A model generated the notes under the pieces. It ran no database searches. It saw nothing but the letters and a program-made list of their open reading frames with translations, and was not told where the DNA came from. Positions 57,186-64,000 of a stretch of DNA of 64,000 nucleotides are shown here, piece by piece. The translations under genes and the position numbers were made by a program. This DNA comes from Rosellinia necatrix. Its lineage: Eukaryota; Ascomycota; Sordariomycetes; Xylariales; Xylariaceae. Each line of letters starts with the position of its first letter. The stretch's first letter is position 1. The stretch spans positions 1,922,001 to 1,986,000 of the forward strand of contig JAGYVD010000005.1 of NCBI GenBank assembly GCA_021209875.1, written 5' to 3'.

Positions 57186-57742
57186 ATGGCGACGCATTCC
57201 CGGTCGACGTCCATCGTGAGCAGGAGCATGGGGGCCGGCGACAGCGGCGGGGCGAGGGAGAAGACGCACTTCGAGCAGCAGCGAGAGGCGTTGATTGGGG
57301 AGATAGCTATGGTACGTGTACTTCCATTCCAATCTCTTTTTTTTTTTTTCCCCGGCGGGTTTCGAAATGGCAGGGAGACTCGAGAGTAGAGACAAGCCCA
57401 TACTGACCCCTCCCCTCCCTTGTCGCAGAGCTTTGAGCACGTCCTCGCCAATATCAACAAGTTGAATCGGTCGCTTGAGGCTGTCGTTGCCGTAAGTTGC
57501 CTCCCTTCTTCTCCCATCCCTCCTCCTCCTGCTTCAGATTTATATTCGCCGTGCATATATAAGGCAGTGGCTAAACGTAAAGATAGGTTGGTAACGAGTT
57601 CTCGTCTGTCGAGGCGCTCTGGTCACAGTTTGAGAATGTTATGGCTAAAGACGAGGACGAGGGCAAAGCGGCGGGAGGCGATGAACAAGAGCACCCAGAA
57701 GGGGTAGAACGGTCTACAACACCGAAGGACGAACCAGTTTGA
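57186..57742 (+). CDS. DAD1: DASH complex subunit DAD1
   Basis: Subunit of the fungal DASH/Dam1 ring that couples kinetochores to spindle microtubules. Three exons (57186-57311, 57429-57491, 57587-57742) give 114 residues. The core is diagnostic: [14 protein letters not shown], then [17 protein letters not shown], then [19 protein letters not shown], each on its own exon, forming the coiled helix of the family. The C-terminal tail is acidic and Glu/Asp-rich. Length is slightly above the yeast protein (about 94). Confidence 0.93.
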
Positions 57743-58635
57743 CATGTCACTCAAGCCAACGTAAAGGAGGAGCAGCAATACCCAACGGATGCATTTCTGG
57801 GCTTTCATTAGAACTTCCTCATAGAATGGCGTTCAGGGACACTACGCTAGAGCTACAGGGCAAATCACAATCACGGAAGACGGGTTTGAGTCAAGGGTGG
57901 ATGAGAGTAGTGAGAAATTTCAGTTTATTTGCTATCCCAGACCATGCTTTATGCGTGCAAAGACAACCATACAACAAACAAAACAAAATTCAAGATCTGC
58001 TACCTGCCCCAGATCCCGTAGGGCTAATTCGTACAGTAGTTTCGCCGTGTCCAGTCAGCTTCGTAGTTTTCTCGTCTTCGGGAAAAACAAAGGGGGGAAA
58101 AAAGAGACGGGAACAGGTACAGTGATATATACCCTAAGACGCCTCCCGGTTCCGTATCGACGGCAATACTCTTAAGCCATATGGGGACAACACATGAGCC
58201 ACCTTTTTGTCCGCCGCCTCTAGCCCGACCATCCGCCTTCCCTATCGGAAAAATCCCTCGTTCGATTATTGACTCCACCACGAAAAAAGGACCCCCCGAT
58301 GCAAAAAAACAAAAACAAAAAGACGCCTGTTTGTCGAAATTGTGAAATGCAAATGTGGAAAAGTCGTGGTCAACAAACATACGGGTACGCCCCGTCCTGT
58401 CCGTTCATGCCGAGGGATTCACGGACCCTAATAAAGTATCGTAGCGAAAAAAAAGGCTCGAGTGGACAAAAAAAAAAAAAAAAGTTGGAAAAAAAAAGAG
58501 AAATACGTGGTCGCAGAGTCGTCATTACCGGCTCCGGGGGCTGAAACACGCCACACGCGCGCGGTGGAACTGTCGTGCCCTACCTGAACCTCCCTCCTCT
58601 TCCCCTTCCCCCTTCCCCCCCCTTCCCCTTTTTTT
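57743..58635. other. Convergent intergenic region with A runs
   Basis: 900 bp between DAD1 and RHO4 3' ends, with homopolymer A tracts at about 58470-58500. No gene recognised. Confidence 0.5.
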
Positions 58636-59763
58636 TTAAAGGAAATTGCAGTTCCGCTTCTTCTTCTTAAAAGCGCGCACGCCGGGCAGGCCATCGCTGT
58701 CCTTTCCCTTGCGGCCCAGGACGCCGGAGCCGGACGACTTCGGCGTCGCGGCCGCGCTGGCCTCGAGGTTTCTCCGGTCGTTCATGACGACGGTGTGGAT
58801 GGCCGTCTCGAAGATCTCGTCCACGCCCACCATCTCCTTGCTGCTGCACTCCATGTACTGCGCGCCCATCTTCTTGGCGACGGCCACGCCCTGGTCGCTC
58901 GTCACGGGCGTGAGGCCCTGCGTCTTGAGCATCTCCACGCACGACTTCTTGTGCCGCAGGTCGGACTTCAGGCCGATGAGGACGAGGGGCGTGTAGGGGC
59001 AGAAATGGAGGACCTCGGGGTACCACTGACGTCCGTCTGTTAGCGCTGTTGTTTCTGTTGTTGTTGTTGTTGTTGTTTTGTCGTCGTTTGTTTTTGTTGT
59101 TTTTTTGTTGTTTTTGTTGTTGTTTTTGTTGTTGTTGTCTGGTAAAGGAGGGGCTGAGGGGAGCTGGGTGAGGGGCAGGGAGAATGACTAACCTTATCCA
59201 GGACATTGTCCAGCGAGTTCGGGCAGTCAATGGCAAAACAAACGAAGATCAGGTCTGTTTCCGGGTATGATAGCGGTCGTAATCTGTCGTATTCTTCCTG
59301 GCCGGCGGTATCCCACAGCGCGAGCTCCACAGTCTTACCGCTTTGTTGGTGTGTCGGATAGGTGATGTAGTTCTCGAAGACCGTCGGTACATATTTCTGG
59401 GTTGGGTGGATGGAGTTAGCAAGGGCAGCAGCGAGGCGCGGCGCGGCGTGGTTCGTGAGGCCAGCTTACCTCTGGAAAGTAGCCTTGGCTGTAGCTGATC
59501 AGCAAACACGTCTTGCCGCATCCGCCGTCGCCGACGACGACGACCTTCTTCGAGTAGGCGGGGGCCTCGGTCATCTGCGTCCCCGACGACTCCCTCCCTG
59601 TTGTCGATGTGCTTGTGACGGTGCTGACTGTGCCCTCGCTGGCCCGGGTGTTACGCCCCTGGCTGCGCTCTATCGGCTTGCGCGGCAGGCTGTTCTCGTA
59701 TTTTTCCGCCGTGGGTTGGCTGCCGGTACCGTGGTAGGCGGCTCGAGACTGCGAATACGCCAT
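58636..59763 (-). CDS. RHO4: Rho-type GTPase, Rho4 subfamily
   Basis: Membrane-associated GTPase that guides septation and actin/cell-wall synthesis. Three exons (59763-59470, 59396-59193, 59025-58636) give 295 residues. G-box motifs: [41 protein letters not shown] and ECSSKE. An N-terminal extension of about 70 residues and insert-rich C-terminus fit Rho4. The end is Lys-rich with CAAX box CNFL, whose final Leu predicts geranylgeranylation. Intron 2 (59192-59026) contains a long TTG-type repeat. Confidence 0.92.
59041..59140. repeat. TTG/TTTTG repeat in RHO4 intron 2
   Basis: Tract of TTGTTG and TTTTTGTTG units covering most of the intron. Probably length-variable. Confidence 0.8.
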
Positions 59764-60605
59764 GGTGGGCGCGCTGCTTGATGTGACGAGTGTGACGCCG
59801 GATGGGCAGGCCAGGCTACAGCTGGATTGAGATTGTTTTCTAGGTCTCAGGTGGCTGCGAGGCGGTGATTGATTAATGGGGGTAATTGGCAATGGGCGTT
59901 GGAATGAGGGTGAAACGGTCAATCGAGGATCGATCGAGGATCGAGGATTAGATGGAAAGTTTGGATTGGGGAGGGAAGAGAAGTTGTCGGGCGCTATACG
60001 AGAGAGTCAACGCAGTTAAGGCAAGCCAGTGGTTGGTGTGTTGGCAGACTAGCGTAGTTGGGTACCGGTTCGGGATCATGCATTTCGTCAGAGGTCAATA
60101 CCAGAGTCGGCAGGGCAACCACCCAGTTGTGTCTGTGGCGGGTCGACAGCTAAAGTTAGTGTTTCAGGACCCTATCGATATCAACGACCCCTAGTCGTTT
60201 TCCGGGTTTGGGCCGCCGCACAGGGCTTAGCGGATGCTTATTTCGGGCACTGGGCACCGGGTCCACACTACTGCACTGCTGTGCCTTTGGTTTACCCTAC
60301 TTACCTAAGGTATTGTAGTCCGTACTTACCTACCTAAGATACTTACGGGTTGGTAGGTAGGTAGGTAAGCATATAGGTAGGTATGTACAATAACTACCCT
60401 AGGCACCTCGTCACTGTTCGCAGCGCAGTGCTCTCCGTGGCCTGTGCGTGACAAGGTTTGGGGCTAGGATAATCTCGATGCCGCTAGCCACAATCAACTT
60501 GCTGGCCCACCCTAGCGCCGAAGATTTTCTTTCGCCATAAAGCCACGAACGCGACCTTCCGTCTTGATCCTTCTACACGAAAAACCACCCATCACCTCGT
60601 CCAAC
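59764..60605. promoter_or_regulatory. Divergent RHO4-elongin C intergenic region
   Basis: About 840 bp containing both promoters. A dense TAGGTAGGTAGGTA/TACCTACC cluster lies at about 60300-60390. No coding features. Confidence 0.5.
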
Positions 60606-61373
60606 ATGGCATCCCATGCCCCTGAGCTCAGCAAGTATGTGACCCTCGTCTCCAGCGACGGCTTCGAGTTCGTCGTGCTGCGCGAAGCCGTCCTTATTAG
60701 CTCAGTCATCAAGGGCATGTTGGACCCGAAGAGTGAGTACTCCCAATAACTGCCATACCATCAATCAATCGATCAATCAATCCATCAAACAATCAATCAA
60801 TCCATCAGTCAATCAATTCATCCATCACTTGATCAGTCACACCCGTTCTCTTTTTTCGTCACGGGACGTCTGTCTGACAATTCGCTCCTACGTAGGCCAG
60901 TTTGTCGAATCACGGACCGGCCGTTGCATCTTTGAGGAGATCAGGTAAGCACATGTGCCAACGGGCCGTCCCATCCATTATTCATCCGCTTCTGTGACCC
61001 CGGAATACCACCCTGGCTCGTCACACCCGAATGATGATCACAATTTATTTCGCTGTGTTCTTCCTGATGGACCGACACCCTGTCTGGTCCGCATGACAGC
61101 CCAACTACACTTGATCTGACTCCCGTACCACCCAATCTTTCTCTCCACCTGTACCTGGCAAACATTTTTTTTCTGGCAACCATGGCTGACCAAACCTGTC
61201 TCTAGCGGTGTTGTTCTGGAAAAGATCGTTGAATACTGCCAGTATTGGTACAGGTATAGGGACAAACCAGACGTCCCTGACATGGACATTCCCGTGGAGC
61301 TGTGTCTTGAACTTCTCCAAGCCGCAGACTTTCTTGGTTTAGACCGTGAGGCTTCCTCCCGCCAACCCCGTTA
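60606..61373 (+). CDS. ELC1: Elongin C
   Basis: Skp1-like adaptor of elongin and cullin ubiquitin ligase complexes. Exons 60606-60732, 60896-60944 and 61206-61373 join in frame (DPKS|GQFVES; EEIS|GVVLEK). Diagnostic sequence: YVTLVSSDGFEFVVLREAVLISSVIKGML, then CIFEEI, VLEKIVEYCQYWYRY, and ELLQAADFLGLD. The final residues after GLD differ from the usual ending, so a last intron may remove them (a GTGAGG donor lies at about 61346). Intron 1 contains an AATC tetramer repeat. Confidence 0.92.
60756..60836. repeat. AATC tetranucleotide repeat in elongin C intron 1
   Basis: Imperfect tandem array of ATCA/AATC units, about 80 bp. Confidence 0.85.
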
Positions 61374-62153
61374 GCGAAGACATTTGGCTTGACAGGGGGA
61401 AAGCCAGAGCAAGACGACACTAGACTAACGCTCCCGACGAAGGATCGTAACTATGTTCGGCTCCGACAGGTGACCATGCCGGCGTACTGTTGAAATGATT
61501 TTGTCTCGGGTTGCATCTGTTTAGGGGCGTTTGCGGCACGGTATGGTAATAGTTATGACGACTTTGATACCACAATGCGGTTTTGCGATCAGGCAGATAT
61601 GGGTGGGCGCGGATTGGTCCTCACTCTTGGAGGTTCCGCCCTCTTGATGTACTTTGGCTAATGAATGCGCCGAATTATCATATCTCGTAAGTCGATAATA
61701 AGGTAAACTCTACCTTTGTTCAGGTCGATCCGTTTTTCTTTGCTCTTCTTCCTACTCTGCCTTCACCATCTTAGCATATGCGTTCAACTCCTCGCTCCCC
61801 CGTGGGTTGAATGTCTAATACCGATGGAAGATTGATAATTCTAATATCCCCCGTCACTCTGCATGGCTTGTGTTTCTCTGTTGAGACCACGCTTTTTAGG
61901 AGGGGAGACATGTTCGTACCACCATTAGGAGATGCATTAGGAGATGAGTCAGAGCCATTCTAATTTCTCAAGTCGGTAAACGACTTATTCGACTTATATA
62001 GGTTAGATTAGAACACCAACCACACAATACCTACCACATATCTAGTGACAAAGGCATTCTCCGTTATTCAGCCAGTGATATCTATGCCACGCCATGCCAT
62101 GCCAATATGATACGTACAAGAACATTCGTAGTAGCTTTCAGTGACCCCTTTGC
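61374..62153. other. Convergent intergenic region
   Basis: 780 bp between elongin C and DBR1 3' ends. CCATGCCATGCCA tandem near 62090. Nothing else recognised. Confidence 0.5.
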
Positions 62154-63961
62154 CTAATGCCGACCGCCACGTCCTCCCCTTCCCCCCCCTCCTCCTCCTC
62201 CTCTACCATGGTTAGACCCCCGTCCGCGCCCACCTCCTCTCCCTCCTCTTCCTCCTCCCCGCCAACCACCACCACCACCACCACCGCCTCCGCCCGAACT
62301 GAACGACGGCGGCGGCGGGGGCATGTTGGCCTTGCGCTCGGCCCTCTCCTCGGGGGTGGCGTCCCAGAGGTTCGGGACGCCCAGCAGGTCGCAGAAGGCG
62401 GCGGTCTGGGGGTTGGTGTGCTCGTCGGGCTGGTGGGGGACGCGCTCGGGGAGGCCGGGGCGGTGGGGCGGGGCGGTGGGGGCGAAGTCCCGGGGCACGG
62501 CGAGGCGGCCGGGGCGGACGAGGCGCTCGTCGACCCAGGCGCGGGCGGCGGCGACGAGGGGCGCGTAGGCGGCCTCGCCGCGGTCCGGCGGCGCCTCGGC
62601 GGCCGGGTCGCCGACCGTCAGGCACGGCGCCAGGGCGCGCGTGATGGCGAGCCACTCGGGGTCGTAGTGGAGCTCGAACCGCGGCCGCTGCCGCTGCTGC
62701 TTCCCGGGCGGGGAGGATGGGGAGGATGGGGATGGGGATGGGGAGACGAGAGCCTGCTGGGTCGGATCGAGTGGCGATAGCTCGCAGAGCTGGATGAATT
62801 GCCGACCTGGGAGACACTTGTCGAGCGAGAGGAAGCGCGTCGTCGTGTTGGTTATGGTCGGCGGTACCGGCTGCCCGGGGTTGAGCCGAGGCCCCTTCTG
62901 GGTCGACATGGTGAAGGATGCTGGGAGCTGGTCCCGCAGGTCGTCTGGCACCCCGGGCGAGGGCGGCCGTTGTCGTGCCGTGGATGATGGCTCCTCGGCG
63001 CTGTGCTTGCTGTTCTCGGCCGGCTCCGCGTCGTCCTCGTCGTCGAGGTCGATCTCGTCCGGGTTTGCCGCGGCCTTCTCGGGCTCTGGTATTAGGGTTG
63101 ATGGCTCCTTTGTGGTGGTCTCTGTCGCGGCTGGTTCGGAACCAGGTGGGTCGTATGTCTTGATGGCACTGAACTTGCAGTGCATGTGCGCCGAGAACCA
63201 ATAGGCCGGCCTGAGCCGATCCATGACATACGTGGCAGCCGGGTTTCCCAGCGTCCCATCGCGGCTCTCCTGTCTGAAATGGGGCTTCATTTTCATCAGC
63301 GCGGCCGTGTCTCCATGGTATTCGATGCCCCGCGGCCAGTCATGGCTCAGCCCTATGTCAACCTGCTCCTTGACCAGCAACAGCCTCCGAACATCTATCT
63401 CTCGCACGTGATAGAAGGTCTTGATATCACGGTGGTTGAAGGGCAGTCGCTCGTGGTGCGGCTTCCGGTAGTCAAGCCCCTGCCAGATACCGCTCATTGC
63501 GGCAATCCGCAAGGGTCCGAAGCGTATGACGTTGGCGGCACCGAGATAGTATATATTCGGGGCAACCCAGCCGCCGTAGTACAGCTCCCACAGATGTGCG
63601 CTCGCCTCGTGGTTCCCGGCAATGAAGATGGTCAGGTAAGGCGCCTTCTTCTTACCGCTGTAGTACGCATGGAAGTCGCCCATGTGCCTATACTTGTCCG
63701 GCACCGACATGACGGAGAGGTCCGCGGCATTCCGCGCTGCCTGGAAGTCGCCCCCAATGATGAGCAAGTCCACGCCATCCCAACCTCGCGCCTTACTAGC
63801 TCTGGTGACAGCGGCGTAGATGGCGTCCAGCGTCCCATGTCCCTGCCGCCAGTGTGAGCGAGCTGCAGCCGTATCGTTCGGGGAAAGGGGAAACCTACAC
63901 AGCCCTCGACGGCGACGCGCACACCGCCTTCCTCAAAAGTGGTGGCGGCGGCCTTCGACAT
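62154..63961 (-). CDS. DBR1: RNA lariat debranching enzyme DBR1 with RGG-rich tail
   Basis: Metallophosphoesterase that cuts the 2'-5' bond of intron lariats after splicing. Exon 1 (63961-63899, 21 residues ending VAVEGC) and exon 2 (63842-62154) join over a 56-nt intron, giving 583 residues. Motifs: VEGC|GHGTLD, GGDFQAARN, IAGNHEAS, YYLGAANV, SGIWQGLDY, GLSHDWPRGIE and SAHMHCKF. The C-terminal DBR1 domain follows. The last 45-50 residues are almost only Gly and Arg (GGRGGRGGGRGRG type), an RGG-like RNA-binding tail. The region is extremely GC-rich. Confidence 0.93.
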
Positions 63962-64000
63962 CTTACTCTTTGCCCTCTGGTGGACGCGATTGAGAGCCCG
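63962..64000. other. Right edge of window
   Basis: Only 39 bases upstream of the DBR1 start. They are too short to judge. Confidence 0.3.

Noticed and set aside
62212..63201. 329-codon alternate frame within DBR1
   Set aside because: Product of GC-rich sequence. The DBR1 frame contains the conserved motifs.
1..64000. CRISPR arrays or bacterial operons
   Set aside because: Introns and gene families are clearly fungal, and no spaced direct repeats were seen.

Overview
The window looks like nuclear DNA of a filamentous ascomycete (Pezizomycotina, most likely Sordariomycetes; I cannot name the genus). The evidence is many short GT-AG introns of about 55-100 nt, fungal-specific families (DASH subunit DAD1, Rho4, bZIP with DUF3425, Arylsulfotran_2, fungal NRPS) and frequent TAGGTA/TACCTA motifs between genes. 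Gene models below were spliced by hand from visible donor and acceptor sites.

Positions 1 to about 25,640 read as a biosynthetic gene cluster. It holds a nonribosomal peptide synthetase (minus strand, at least 2,404 residues, running off the left edge), a glycine-amidinotransferase-type enzyme, a cystathionine-gamma-synthase-like PLP enzyme, a membrane-anchored YqcI/YcgG-type protein (a family that includes haem N-oxygenases acting on arginine and guanidines), a P-loop sulfotransferase, a phytanoyl-CoA-dioxygenase-like gene with two frame breaks, a secreted arylsulfotransferase-like protein, a decayed cytochrome P450 and an MFS exporter. Amidinotransferase plus possible guanidine N-oxygenase plus NRPS suggests a guanidine-bearing, possibly N-hydroxylated or sulfated peptide. 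That product is inference and matches no pathway I can name. The MFS gene ends inside the terminal inverted repeat of a 1.5 kb element.

Positions 25,590 to about 43,700 are mostly accessory: the inverted-repeat element, a GC-rich hairpin cluster, relics of an adenylating enzyme and of a DUF2235 hydrolase, a two-RRM RNA-binding protein, a cysteine-rich small protein, an amidohydrolase and an alpha/beta hydrolase (each with a 1-nt frame break), a bZIP-DUF3425 transcription factor, and a small secreted protein. Long stretches appear empty.

From 43,780 to the right edge the genes are dense and mostly core eukaryotic: RNase P/MRP subunit Rpr2, ZPR1, a divergent pair of uncharacterised proteins, UPF3, PPG1 phosphatase, DAD1, RHO4, elongin C and the lariat debranching enzyme DBR1. 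At least four, probably five, of the accessory-half frame breaks are single-base gains, mostly in homopolymers. They may be real decay or sequencing error.
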